Source of the DNA: Benincasa hispida
Taxonomy: Eukaryota > Streptophyta > Magnoliopsida > Cucurbitales > Cucurbitaceae
DNA length: 64,000 nt
Assembly (NCBI RefSeq): GCF_009727055.1
Contig: NC_052350.1
Coordinates: 29,698,887-29,762,886 of the forward strand
Direction: 5' to 3'
The notes beneath the pieces are model-generated. The model did no database searches. It saw only the letters and a program-made list of their open reading frames with translations, and was not told the DNA's origin. Shown one piece after another: positions 11,301 through 22,056 of this stretch (position 1 is the first letter of the stretch; each line of letters starts with the position of its first letter). The position numbers and the translations under genes are program-made.

Positions 11301-12740
11301 CTTGGCAGCTAATTATTTGTTGAGTTTTGTGTCTCTACAGGCAACCTTTTTTATCTTGGGAGTATTACAGCTTGTACGACCAGGTTGCAAACAATATTGA
11401 AGTGTAGGCGATGCGCCGAAAGCCAGTATTGACCCCAAGATGGAAGGGCAATCAGTCACAAAAACTGAAGGTAATTCTAAGCACATGGTGGCCAACATGT
11501 GCCCAACAATTGCCGGAAGTTCCAATGGTCAGGGTAAGCTTCTTGACCTAAGCAGTTGAGAGAAATCTCTTGCATGGAAGACTCCTTGCGGTGATAACAC
11601 TCCAATTTTTCCAGGAACGTCTTCTACTTTATCTTTATCATGATTTCTTAGTTTAGGTTTTTTTTATTTTTATTGTTATTTTGGATATGCGACTGCTTCC
11701 TTGGTTATGGTGCGTTTGCTTTTGTAGATACGACAATAAGTCTCCTCGGTGAGCAGTAGTACAACGGAAGAATTCCTTTCATCCTTCAACGCATGGCTTC
11801 GATCGTGGATTCCAATGCATGATCGCATGCGTTATTCCGCCTAACGTCCTTTTCTTGTTATCTTTTATGCATTATCCTTTTGAAATTCTATTTTCCTGAT
11901 TGCACTCCTTTGCGATGTTTCTATGATGGTACGTATAATTCACCGCATCTTCTAACTAATCATCGCAAGGCGCTCTTTACTTTTAATAGCTTCTTCAAAT
12001 TTTGAAAGTCTTAAGTTTTATTTTGTGCAAACCTTTGTTCAAATATTTATTACCGCATTCTTGTAATTTTGTTTTTAGCTTTGCGGGGAGAACACTGCCA
12101 ACCTCTAAGTTTGGGGGTGGCAGCGGTCTCGAAGAATTGCGTTCATTACATTGCGATCATTTAAAAAAAAATGAAGAGAATTTTTGAAAATAATAACTCC
12201 ACTGTCAATACAATGGGGAAACCCTTGTTGATAAGAGTTAGATTGTGAAAGGCACTTACCCATAGTTGAATGTCTGCATGACACACGTGGGGGCAAGCCA
12301 AAACGAAGGTAAGTTGCCAGGATCAATACATAAGCGCAACTCCTCTGTCGGGCACAAGCCAAATCAAGACAAGAGTTGAGTTGAATACAGAACGCAACCG
12401 AAGTTAGATGCTAGCATGACACATGTGGGGATAAGCCAAAACGAAGGATGTAGCCAGGTTCAACACCGCATTCTAATAAGTCATCGCAAATTTTTGAAGT
12501 GTTTTGAACGAACGCATTCTCAAAAGCTAAACGCAAAGTTTCGGTGAATGAACAAAAGGTTTTTTAACAAAGGCATGCTGGAGTTAAACTTAGAAAATAT
12601 CTTTTTGAAGAAGCAGCCAAAGTGAAGGAGAGCATTGCAGTGATGGTCAGAGGTAAGAGTAAATTATATTCTGAGAAGCTAGTCATTGCAAAGGAAAGCA
12701 TGAAGGTGAGTTAGAATGTCTTGAGTATAACGCTTGCTTG
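11301..12740 (+). other. Element I internal region without gag-pol
   Basis: No conserved protein is visible. After a short leader there is a T-rich stretch (about 11640-11690), a polypurine-like AAGTTTGGGGGTGG at about 12108-12121, and two copies of a ~50-bp motif with ATGACACACGTGGGGGCAAG (12262-12311 and 12400-12449). The second half matches the 3' noncoding region of J (35400-35640, minus). No polypurine tract is recognisable right before the 3' LTR. Confidence 0.65.
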
Positions 12741-14879
12741 AGGCAATTATGATAGGAATTCATGAGAAAATGAGCTTGTAGTGTTCAGCATTGAGAATCT
12801 TGGTTAACCCATTATTATGTGATATTATGTGTTAAATTGTCTATTTTTGTAGCAAACGCAGGAAGTGGACGCAAACGCAGAAATTGGACTACCGCAAAGA
12901 CGACCGCATGCGGAGAAACTCTCCCTCGCAAAGGCGAACATATTCCATCAACGTATGGGTGTTGTGGTGATCACCCACATGCGTCCATTGCATAGAAGTT
13001 GCGATCGTCAAGCGATTGTGGTCATCGTGTAGAAGTTACGGTATTAAAGTGAATGCAGTCACTGTATGATTGTGGCTACACGATAACGCATAATAGAGGG
13101 ATCAACGAAGGTTGGTGGAATGAACGCATCAACGCAGATCTCGAGAAAAGTAAAAGATGATGTTGACATTTCACCTACCACACCATTAGCAGCAGAGATT
13201 CAGAAAGGACTAACGCGCCGCGAATGTCAGAATCAAAGCAGTCCATTAATGCTGTCAGTGATCCAAGTTCTATGTAAAGAAACCGATGAGTAGAATTTCA
13301 ACTTGTCTAGGGATTATCCCTACAATCTAGGGTTTTCCCTGTGATCCAGACTATTACATGAGAAGAAAGCTTGAGAGTTCTTCATCTCCCTCATCCATTC
13401 CGAGTGACGACCGGAGCCTTCGACCGGAGTTAGATCTCGAGAGAGTCAGCTCCACTGCCCATCTATGGCACCACCGACAACGTTGACACACATCCACTAG
13501 AAGCAAGTTATTGCTTTCAGCTAGTCATTTCATTTTCATTTTCTCTTCTTTGCTTGTATTGTATTGTATTACATTTTGTCATTAAGGAATTAATACATTA
13601 TGTGTTCAATGCATTTATGTGTTTCCTTCGATTCCATCTCCATCTTCTTTACTTAGCATTCATAACTTTCATTGCATCACTTAATATGATTGCTAAAGTA
13701 TCGCATACATAGTCATGTGGATTAGGGATATGAAGCATGTAGCAAACCACCGAGAGGTGTGCGTTGTGTGAGTATGTGAGAAAACTTTATTTGCTTAGTG
13801 TGAAGCTGTAGCAACGCCTGTCTATAGGCGGACGCACGCTTGTCTATGAGTAAAGTCAGCAACAACTAATTGCCCGGGAGGGTAAGTAGTTGGTCGCATT
13901 AAGTAATGTAAACTATTGTTCACTAGAGATAGGAATAATCTTGCGTCAGCCAAGTTTCTGTGGTTACCTTGTCTTATGAGCGCATCATTCATCATTTAGG
14001 CATACTTGAGAGCGTAGTCTAAATTTCAAATCTAAGACTCGAGAAAGCGAATTGGAACGCATAAGCAAGAATGGAAAACTTAGAGATAAGCTCCATTTGC
14101 TATCACACAGTGTATGCACCCTACGGATAGGATATTGCATGCGTCNTTGGAACGCATAAGCAAGAATGGAAAACTTAGAGATAAGCTCCATTTGCTATCA
14201 CACAGTGTATGCACCCTACGGATAGGATATTGCATGCGTCCAGACGTAGGATACGGTGGTATGCGGCCATCACACTCATGCGACGAGAGCACGTGAGCGG
14301 GTTATGGAGGTTTAGGCAGGCATAGGCTTCCCGGCACTATCGCATATACATTACATACGTCCTAGAAATAGGCTCAAGTGTGTGTAGCATGATCGCATAG
14401 CTTGCGTTGGCTGAGGTTGCACTTGCGGTCAAGCTCAGTGTTGTAGTGAAGACATCTCCACATTTTATCTGTTTTTCCATCCATTTACTTCCTGTCAATA
14501 GTTGTCGTGTCTCTACCTCTCATTCATTTTCTCATTGCGTTGTCTATTACTAGGAGTAGGACTAGTGTTAGTGTAGAAACCTCCTCCAACATTCTTTTAT
14601 TCAACCGCCGCATGCACATTACCACATACGCCTAACTACAAGTCCCTGAGTTCGACCTCAGATCACCCGGGAAACTTGCGTTCACGTTATACTTGGCGTG
14701 AGCGCAAGAAAATTTGTGACAGGAACACATGGTCATCGCATACATCTGTTAACGATAGTCATTCCAATGCATGACCATTGACGCATGATAATCAACGCAT
14801 AACCTTAGAACATGCATCGTATATTGCGTTCCATGAAATTTTAGTTGTCGAGTAATTGATGTCTAATTTCCTGTCATCA
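12741..14879 (+). repeat. Element I 3' LTR
   Basis: Matches the 5' LTR from GGCAATTATGATAGGAATTC onward, but the first ~60 bp including the terminal hairpin is not found, so its 5' edge is uncertain. It keeps about 300 bp absent from the 5' copy and also carries a 94-bp block repeated around a single N at 14146 (assembly artefact). Ends CCTGTCATCA at 14879. The TATA element is mutated here (TTCTATGTAAAG at about 13269). Confidence 0.8.
14052..14240. other. Unmerged contig overlap around a single N (14146)
   Basis: The 94 bases 14052-14145 are repeated exactly at 14147-14240, with one N between them. The 5' LTR of the same element has only one copy. This is the pattern left when a scaffolder joins two contigs that overlap but does not merge them, so the duplication should not be read as biological. 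Confidence 0.9.
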
Positions 14880-15325
14880 TGAAAATGGTGGAAGATTGTG
14901 TATATCACCAGTTCAGGGAGAGTAAATCAATCTTTCTGGTGTTATATGTCGATGACATACTCATAGCTAGTAATGATGTAGATTTATTGCATTACACTAA
15001 AAGATTTCTCAAAAGAAATTTTGAGATGAAGGATCTGGGTAATGCTTCTTTTGTATTAGGAATTGAAATACTGTGGGATCGTTCTTAAGGTATTTTGAGA
15101 TTGTCACAAAAGAACTACATTGAAAAGATCTTGAGTAGATCTGGCATGAAAGATTGTGCCCCAGGAGATACCCCGATCGCTAAAGGTGATAAATTTCATT
15201 TAGGTCAATGCCCCACGACCATACTCGAGACTAAGAAGATGCAGAAGGTTCCCTATGCATTGGCCATTGGAAGTCTAATGTATGCTCAAGTATGTAAGCG
15301 TCCAGATATTGCGTTCATAGTTTGA
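14880..15325 (+). pseudogene. Copia D reverse transcriptase, C-terminal part
   Basis: Continues the RT cut at 9483. VEDCVYHQF, then LVLYVDDILIASND containing the YVDD catalytic motif, then RFLKRNFEMKDLGNASFVLGIEI, a stop at 15086, LRLSQKNYIEKILSRSGM, CAPGDTPIAKGDKF and VPYALAIGSLMYAQVCKRPDIAF, all standard copia motifs. RT copies the element RNA into cDNA in the particle. Stops at about 15086 and 15323 interrupt the frame, but the catalytic aspartates are intact. Confidence 0.9.
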
Positions 15326-15937
15326 GTGTTAGGCAGATATTTGAGTAACCCGAGGATGGATCATTGGAAAGCAGCCAAACGGGTTATGAGGTATTTACAG
15401 ATAACAAAAGATTATATGCTCACTTATCGGAGATCAGAAGTTTTGGAGATTATTGGGTATTCTGATTCTGATTATGTTGGATGTCAAGACACTTTGCGAT
15501 CCACTTCAGGCTATATCTTCATGTTGGTTGGAGGAGCTGTATCTTGGAAAAGTGTTAAACAAACACTTATGGCTTCTTCTACCATGGCTGCAGAGTTTAT
15601 AGCATGTTATGAGGCATCCAATCATGGAATATGGTTATGAAATTTTTTCATTGCGTTGCGGATAGTGGTTGGCATAGAAAGACCACTAAAATTATTTTGT
15701 GACAATAAGTCGATAGTGATGTATTCCAACAACAACAGAAACAATACGATGTCAAAGCATGTATACGTGAAGTTTCTGGTTGTTAAAGAAAGAGTTCAGA
15801 ATGATCAAATTTTGATAGAACACATAGGAACAAACTCTATGGTGGCAGATCCATTGACTAAAGGTTTACCACCTAAAGTTTTTCATGAGCATGTTGCTCA
15901 CATGGGTGTTAGTCACTTTTCTGATTCCATGGTTTAG
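15326..15937 (+). pseudogene. Copia D RNase H
   Basis: Reads LGRYLSNPRMDHWKAAKRVMRYL, GYSDSDYVGCQDTLRSTSGY (with the catalytic Asp), VSWKSVKQTLMASSTMAAEFIA (catalytic Glu), then after a stop at 15638 RPLKLFCDNKSIV (catalytic Asp), HIGTNSMVADPLTKGLPPKVFHEH and a stop at 15935. Domain length and motif order fit copia RNase H, which removes the RNA strand. Only one or two stops separate it from RT, so this is the least decayed pol segment of D. Confidence 0.9.
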
Positions 15938-16368
15938 TGGGAGTTTGTTATTGAGGATGTTCTTTGACCTTATTTTGTTTACTTTCTATATAGAATAACG
16001 CTGATGTTTTATGTTTTATTATCTGAACTCGTTTATCATGCATGTAGTTTAGCATAAAGTTCTTTAGAATGATCTCATTAAGGAATTTGGACCAGTTGGA
16101 AACAGGCATGATCTAGATCACTTTACATGTAGTTTCTATGCTATCCATCCATACTTGATCTATGTCATTGAATGTATTGGAATTGGTGATCAAGGAAGGT
16201 TTAGTTACAAGGATAGTGACGAAAGCCGCCTTGATTCTGTGCTAATACAGGAGATGGACAAGATTGAACTAAAGGGGAACTTTATTATTGAAATAACCTG
16301 TTTATGCACGCTTAAGGTTTATGTGATTTAATTATATCAGGTACACAGGCATAGCCCAAGTGGGAAAT
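15938..16368 (+). other. Copia D 3' untranslated region and polypurine tract
   Basis: Starts TGGGAGTTTGTTATTGAGG after the stop, has no open frame, and ends in AGCCCAAGTGGGAAAT directly before the 3' LTR. AAGTGGGAAA is the likely polypurine tract. Confidence 0.7.
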
Positions 16369-16834
16369 TGTTAGACATATTTAGATAATAATATGTTTAA
16401 TTAAAGTATGAGCTATGTATGTGGATTAATAATTTATCACATTGGGTTATTTTATTAGATTGGGCTCTATTATGTGATCTAATTAATTAAGGCCTAGATT
16501 CCTAATTGAGTATGGGCTTAATAGGTTGAAGCCTATTCCTAGTTAATTAGGGTTTAATGGGAACCCTAATTGAACTAGTATATAAAGAGACCTTAGGGCT
16601 ATGGTCCCCAATATACCAAAACAATGAGCACTCAGTCTTTCTTGAATCTCATCTAGAGAGAGATCCCACTAAGAGCATTTAGAGTTTTGGTTGAGGAAGA
16701 CCATAGCCATCCATCATCATCTTGAAGCTATCATCAATTTTGCAATGGAATCCGATATGTTATTCTTGACAATTTGGCATGAATGATCCTAGGGTTTATC
16801 TATTTAATATAGATAATAAGAATTTATGCTAACG
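16369..16834 (+). repeat. Copia D 3' LTR
   Basis: Starts TGTTAGACATATTTAGATAA and ends ATGCTAACG, with the final A of the expected CA end changed to G. TATA candidate GTATATAAAGAG is at about 16578-16589. It is followed by TAATG, the probable partner of the TGATG target duplication at 4841-4845. Confidence 0.85.
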
Positions 16835-17105
16835 TAATGAGGTTACTCTCGTGGTAGTGTTCGAGATTGTTCAAGAAATTGTTCCTAATCAAGATGTTGG
16901 AGATCCATTCATTGGAACTAGGAGAGGATTGTTCATGGCACTTAGGAATATACAAAGGTAAGAATTATTCTAATCTTTTCCCTAATACATGCTAATTTAC
17001 ATGTTTATATATTATGTTTTGTATAATAATTTTATTTAATGTAAAATCAAATTAAGAGATGTAAGGCATTCTCACAAAACACTTCCACTGCAGGATTTGA
17101 TCCTC
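16835..17105 (+). repeat. Copia E 3' LTR, distal part
   Basis: Continues the LTR broken at 4845. It contains AGGTAAGAATT, a donor-like site, at about 16957, and near its end ACACTTCCACTGCAGGATTTGATCC, which aligns with the end of copia B's LTR (CTTCCACTGTTGCTGG...CCTACA at 48455-48483). The exact end is unclear because the CA terminus is not obvious and no TSD partner is known. Confidence 0.55.
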
Positions 17106-18041
17106 TTTCACTTAGGGCACCTTCTATAATCAATCTTCACTTCCTTAACACCCCTCTTTATATAAATTGAGTGGCCCATCGTTGCATACTTCTCTCACCA
17201 GCATCGGTTAAACATCAAACTCAACAGCCAACTTAACTTCCTCCATGACCTTCCACATACTTCCTAGGCTATACTTTGGAAAATTTTCTTTTCCTTAAAT
17301 ACTTGGCCGCATGGCATTTTGGAAGGGTTGGTTGTATACTTTGTCATGACTTCGCATGGACCTTCCATTCCCTTCTAAGTTAAACTCCTCTTCAATTCAC
17401 CTGAGAACTCCATGCTTCATACTTATAATATTTTCTACCTTCAAAACACCCAAGGTCATCTTTTAACACTTATAAATTTTCTTCTCCCTTAACATCACAA
17501 ACATGCCCTTACAGTTCAAATTGTTACAACCATCACAATTATCTTATACATAAACTTACAATGATATTAAACACATAATTAAGAGGACTTGAGCTTAATT
17601 AACTAGTAAAACAAGCTTAGGGGTTTATAGGAAACATTTAAAAAAGCACACACACACATTTTTTTTCTTAAGGCATGTTATCTTTCTAAGTTCTGTTCTT
17701 TTCATTTAATGTAAATTGTGTTTTTTTAAACGTGTGTATGAGATAGAGATTTCGATTGAATAGCCTTTTCAACTTATACATGTACATTTCATTTTCAACA
17801 TTAGGAAACATGTGCAACGCACGTATTTCCAACTACTACTATCTAAAAGAGGCCATGGAAGAGAAACATCTGATTTTCCATTTGCCCCTTTTAGTGATTA
17901 GCTATAGGGATATATAACGTAATTTTACATTAAAATCATTTAAATATTAAATAGTTTATAATTCACCTAAATTAATTTATCTCTAATATTTGATTCCAAA
18001 ATTTATGATTAAATAAAGATAATTCATTCATGTATATTTCA

Positions 18042-18072
<31 letters not shown>

Positions 18073-18097
18073 TCACATAGTTAAGCCAACTCCAGTT
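17106..18097. other. AT-rich spacer
   Basis: No reading frame with recognisable homology and no element ends. A short CA microsatellite (GCACACACACACA) lies at about 17646-17658 and an AT dinucleotide run at about 18042-18069. Some segments are pyrimidine-rich with a 3'-UTR look, but nothing supports a gene. Confidence 0.5.
18042..18069. repeat. (AT)n microsatellite
   Basis: About 14 uninterrupted AT units, 28 bases upstream of the large N gap. Such runs commonly end contigs. Confidence 0.9.
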
Positions 18098-18971
18098 NNN
18101 NNNNNNNNNNNNNNNNNNNNNNNNNNNNNNNNNNNNNNNNNNNNNNNNNNNNNNNNNNNNNNNNNNNNNNNNNNNNNNNNNNNNNNNNNNNNNNNNNNNN
18201 NNNNNNNNNNNNNNNNNNNNNNNNNNNNNNNNNNNNNNNNNNNNNNNNNNNNNNNNNNNNNNNNNNNNNNNNNNNNNNNNNNNNNNNNNNNNNNNNNNNN
18301 NNNNNNNNNNNNNNNNNNNNNNNNNNNNNNNNNNNNNNNNNNNNNNNNNNNNNNNNNNNNNNNNNNNNNNNNNNNNNNNNNNNNNNNNNNNNNNNNNNNN
18401 NNNNNNNNNNNNNNNNNNNNNNNNNNNNNNNNNNNNNNNNNNNNNNNNNNNNNNNNNNNNNNNNNNNNNNNNNNNNNNNNNNNNNNNNNNNNNNNNNNNN
18501 NNNNNNNNNNNNNNNNNNNNNNNNNNNNNNNNNNNNNNNNNNNNNNNNNNNNNNNNNNNNNNNNNNNNNNNNNNNNNNNNNNNNNNNNNNNNNNNNNNNN
18601 NNNNNNNNNNNNNNNNNNNNNNNNNNNNNNNNNNNNNNNNNNNNNNNNNNNNNNNNNNNNNNNNNNNNNNNNNNNNNNNNNNNNNNNNNNNNNNNNNNNN
18701 NNNNNNNNNNNNNNNNNNNNNNNNNNNNNNNNNNNNNNNNNNNNNNNNNNNNNNNNNNNNNNNNNNNNNNNNNNNNNNNNNNNNNNNNNNNNNNNNNNNN
18801 NNNNNNNNNNNNNNNNNNNNNNNNNNNNNNNNNNNNNNNNNNNNNNNNNNNNNNNNNNNNNNNNNNNNNNNNNNNNNNNNNNNNNNNNNNNNNNNNNNNN
18901 NNNNNNNNNNNNNNNNNNNNNNNNNNNNNNNNNNNNNNNNNNNNNNNNNNNNNNNNNNNNNNNNNNNNNNN
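18098..18971. other. Assembly gap, 874 N
   Basis: A run of 874 undetermined bases. Because the length is not a round default, it is probably an insert-size estimate from paired reads. Confidence 0.99.
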
Positions 18972-19833
18972 GGATAATCATGAATTTTTTTAAAAAAATA
19001 TTGGTCTAAATCAAAGCGAAAGTAGGAAGATTATTAAATTATATTAAAAAAAAAAAAAAAAAAAAGAAGCTAACTATACGACAATTATCACGAAATTTTA
19101 AAAATTAAAGAAAAACGAACTATAATCATTAAAATCTATCCATGTTTTTATCTAATTGGTTGATAACTATAGATCCAATAAATTTCAACATTAGTTAACA
19201 TAAAAACTACAATTCAACTTAAGTATGTAGTTGATAGTTGTATGGATATATGGGGCAATTTTATTGTACTTATAAATATTCAATTATTTGTAACCGATTT
19301 TAAAATATAACTTGATTTTATTGTTATTCTAACCATTTTTAGATTTATTGTTTAATTTCCACATATTTTTTTAGAAAGTTTTTATTTTGACATCACATCA
19401 ACCAATTCAAAAGATTTGACTTTTTATTTGATGGTCATATGAATATATGAAGTATTTTTATTTTAATTATGAAGATTAAATCATTTATAACTCCATCTCT
19501 TCATCATTTTAAAATCTTAATTTTTTTTTAGATTTATTTTTCAATCTTCACATTAGTTCTTTACTTTCTTATTTTTTTTTTTAGAAATTTGGTTGTATAT
19601 ATATATATATATATTTAATTTTGTTAGTAACAACATCTTTCACAATGTTTATTTTCCTTCTTTTTCAAGAAGTTTGACTTATCTGTTTCACGCATCTCTT
19701 TTATCTTTTATAGAAAGATATCACATCTTTTTTTATTTTTTTTTTAACGTATGTCATCTTTTCAAATTTTTTCTTTTCTATTTTGTAAAAACATATAAAG
19801 TGATTTAATGTAGATAATCAAATCATGAAGATA
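18972..19833. other. AT-rich spacer with homopolymer runs
   Basis: Contains a 20-base A run at 19046-19065, several T runs, and an AT dinucleotide run at about 19596-19614. No conserved coding signal is present; a 71-residue frame here is just poly-Phe/Tyr from T-rich sequence. Confidence 0.6.
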
Positions 19834-20608
19834 TGTTGGGTGAAACTTTAACTAGAGGGAACCAACTTTTTTGGTTGGAGAATCCCACATTGGAAAATTT
19901 GGTGTTGGAAGTCTCATTTATGTACTCCAACCTTGTGTTTTGAGTTTGGGCCTTAAGGGGTCCCCATGTTTTGGAGGGAGTGAGGAGATAGACCAAAGTG
20001 GGTTCGATGAACGGTCCCACACATGCCATCGTCCATCCGATCAGGCGAGGCAAATGTGTGATGATTATTTTTTTTAATAAAAATATTATTTTATTATTTT
20101 TTTAAACCGAAAAAATGGGGAAATTGTCTGTTCGTCCCCCCTCTCGTTTCCATTCCATTTGTCTGCACACGTTCTGTGTGGAGCGTTTTCTCGCTCCCTA
20201 CCATTCGACGCTGAAGGCCTATAAAAGGCGAGACCTTTAGCAGTTCGTAACACACAGAATTCATTTTCTTAATTCCCCACTTCATTTTCCTCTTCTCCTC
20301 CATCTTAGCTTTCCGAGAAGTGAGTTGAGAAAGGGTGTACGTTCTGATCGGTAACGGTGCATCCGATCGGTTTTCATTTCGTTGTTTTATCCTGGGGACG
20401 ACGACGTGGCAATTCTCAGACCTACTTGCCATACTTGGGCAGAGCCGCAAAAATGTCTTAAAGAGAGCGAGCTCCACGACTCAGTCTATAACGAGTGTTA
20501 TTTTGCAGGGTTACTCTCCACTTGACCGTCGTGCCTTGACGGTTTACAGTTCGTCGTTCTAAAGGCCCTACTGTTTCCAAAAATTTTAAGACGTTCCCAT
20601 CATCAATG
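19834..20608 (+). repeat. Copia F 5' LTR and leader with promoter
   Basis: Begins TGTTGGGTGAAAC and includes GAATCCCACATTGG, a block typical of LTR starts in several plant copia groups. TATA box CCTATAAAAGG is at 20218-20228, followed by a C/T-rich transcribed leader. No TGGTATCAGAGC primer site could be found, so the boundary between LTR and leader is not defined. A 127-residue frame on the minus strand here is antisense to the promoter region and not credible. Confidence 0.55.
20218..20228 (+). promoter_or_regulatory. TATA box of copia F
   Basis: CCTATAAAAGG is a near-perfect plant TATA box about 380 bp upstream of the gag start, and the downstream sequence is pyrimidine-rich. It fits an LTR promoter. 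Confidence 0.65.
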
Positions 20609-21450
20609 GCCCTCAGTAGCAACAATGATATATCTGATCTCAACCATCCATTCTGGTTTGAAGGAGCGAACTTCAAAGCGGTGAAAGCAAAAGATGTTGT
20701 TCTTCCTCACCGTCAAGAAAGTTGTCGAAGCTCTGTACCAGCATTAAGCCCATCGTCCCTTTAGAAGAACTAACAGAACAACAGATAAAAGAAGTTACTG
20801 ACTGGAGGAGAAAGACTTTCTATGTAAGAAATTTCATTTTAAATGTTTGACTGATGATCTACATGGACTACTACAGTATAATGAAGACAGAGAAGGAGCT
20901 CTGGGATGCCTTGTAAAAGAAGTATGACACCGAGGAGGCCGGGTCGAAGAAATATGCAGTTAGTCGTTATCTCAAGTTCCAGATGACGGATGAAAAATCC
21001 GTGGAGGCTTAATCCCATGAACTCCAGAAGAATAGCCCACGAGATAATTACTGAAGGTATGGCTCCATAGAACAATTCCAAGTTGTTGTTATTATTGATA
21101 AATTGCCTCTTTTGTGGAAGGACTTGAAGAACACTTTAAGGCATAAGACCAAGAAGTTCTCCTTGTAGAGTCTTATAACCCGACTAAGGATTGAAGAGGA
21201 AGCCCAAAAGCAGGACCAGAGTGAGGAAGTGAACACAGTACCTAGGAAACCTGCCACTACCGTGGTAAAACCTAACGAAAAACCTAAGGGGACAAAGAGG
21301 AAAGGTCAGAACTGTTGCTCCAGCAACCAGAACCAACAGAAAAAACAGAAGCCCCCTTCAGGAGAAACGGTACAGTTCCTCTGCTTTAATTGCAATAAAC
21401 CTGGGAACATGGCTATGAACTGTAGGAACAGGCGTCGTCCTGCTGGTCAG
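20609..21450 (+). pseudogene. gag: Copia F Gag with damaged zinc knuckle
   Basis: Starts at ATG 20609 (MALSSNNDISDLNHPFWFEG). With frame corrections it continues [75 protein letters not shown] and DKLPLLWKDLKNTLRHKTKKFSL, the UBN2-type gag core. The zinc knuckle reads CFNCNKPGNMAMNC at about 21391-21432. The expected His of CX2CX4HX4C is Asn, so RNA binding should be impaired. At least two frameshifts and several stops lie before 21229. Confidence 0.8.
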
Positions 21451-22056
21451 GCGAACCTGACAGAAGAACCGTTAGTCGCTATGATCACAGAAGTAAATAT
21501 AATCGGTGGTTATGAAGAGTGGTGGATAGACACTGGCCCGACGCGCCATGTCTGTTACGACCTTAGTCTATTTAAAACTTATACTGAAACTAAGTATAAG
21601 AATATTCTGTTGGGAGATCACCACTCCACGAAAGTTGCTGGAACCGGCAAGGTGAAACTGAAATTTACCTCTGGGAAGACCCTCACGTTGAAGGACGTTC
21701 TACATACTCCAGAGATTCGAAAGAATTTGGTTTCGGGCTATCTCCTCAACAAAGCTGGGTTTACTCAAACTATAGAGGTAGACCTATATACCCTTACCAA
21801 AAATAATGTATTTGTAGGGAAAGGGTATGCAACTGAGGGAATGTTCAAATTAAGTTTAGACTTTAATAAAATGAAATCTTTTGTGTATATGTTGTGTTCT
21901 ATGAATATTTGGCATGCTAAACTCTGCATTGTGAATAAGAATTTAATTAGTAATATGATTAGGCTGAAAATGATACCTAAGTTATCCATGAATGATTTTG
22001 ATAAATGGAGTATTGTAGTTAGGCTAAAATTACTAAAACTCCACATAAATACTTAA
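21451..22056 (+). pseudogene. Copia F protease and GAG-pre-integrase
   Basis: Part of one open frame running from 21229 to 22056. EEWWIDTGPTRHVC carries the protease active site as DTGPT rather than the usual DSGAT/S. Downstream ILLGDHHSTKVAGTGKVKLKF and TLTLKDVLHTPEIRKNLVS are the conserved flap and C-terminal protease regions. The pre-integrase zinc region is NIWHAKLCIVNKN, where the usual LGH is changed to LCI, so a zinc ligand His is lost. It ends at the stop at 22054. Confidence 0.85.

Larger units (their letters stand above)
9484..14879 (+). mobile_element. Non-autonomous gypsy-type LTR element I inside D
   Basis: A 5.4-kb insertion with two LTRs, a tRNA-Asp-type primer site at 11284 and no gag or pol. 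It splits the RT gene of copia D and is flanked by TGAAC (9479-9483) and TGAAA (14880-14884), a 5-bp target duplication with one change. Its internal 1.46 kb resembles the 3' noncoding part of element J, so it looks like an internal-deletion (LARD-like) derivative of an Athila/Tat-type element that would need proteins from elsewhere. Confidence 0.85.
4846..16834 (+). mobile_element. Copia element D, full length, itself interrupted
   Basis: Two LTRs of the same sequence (4846-5278 and 16369-16834) flank a tRNA-Met type primer site, gag, protease, integrase, RT and RNase H in copia order. The element is inserted in the 3' LTR of copia E. A 5.4-kb element (9484-14879) splits the RT gene. Without that insert the element is about 6.6 kb, a normal copia size. 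Most genes carry stops or frameshifts, so it is not autonomous. Confidence 0.9.

Noticed and set aside
14052..14240. Real tandem duplication in an LTR
   Set aside because: Exact copies around a single N, absent from the sister LTR; assembly overlap is the better explanation.
18073..18981. A long minus-strand open frame of about 300 codons
   Set aside because: It is almost entirely undetermined bases from the 874-N gap.
20094..20477. 127-codon minus-strand frame as a gene
   Set aside because: It lies antisense to the LTR promoter and leader of copia F and has no recognisable domain.
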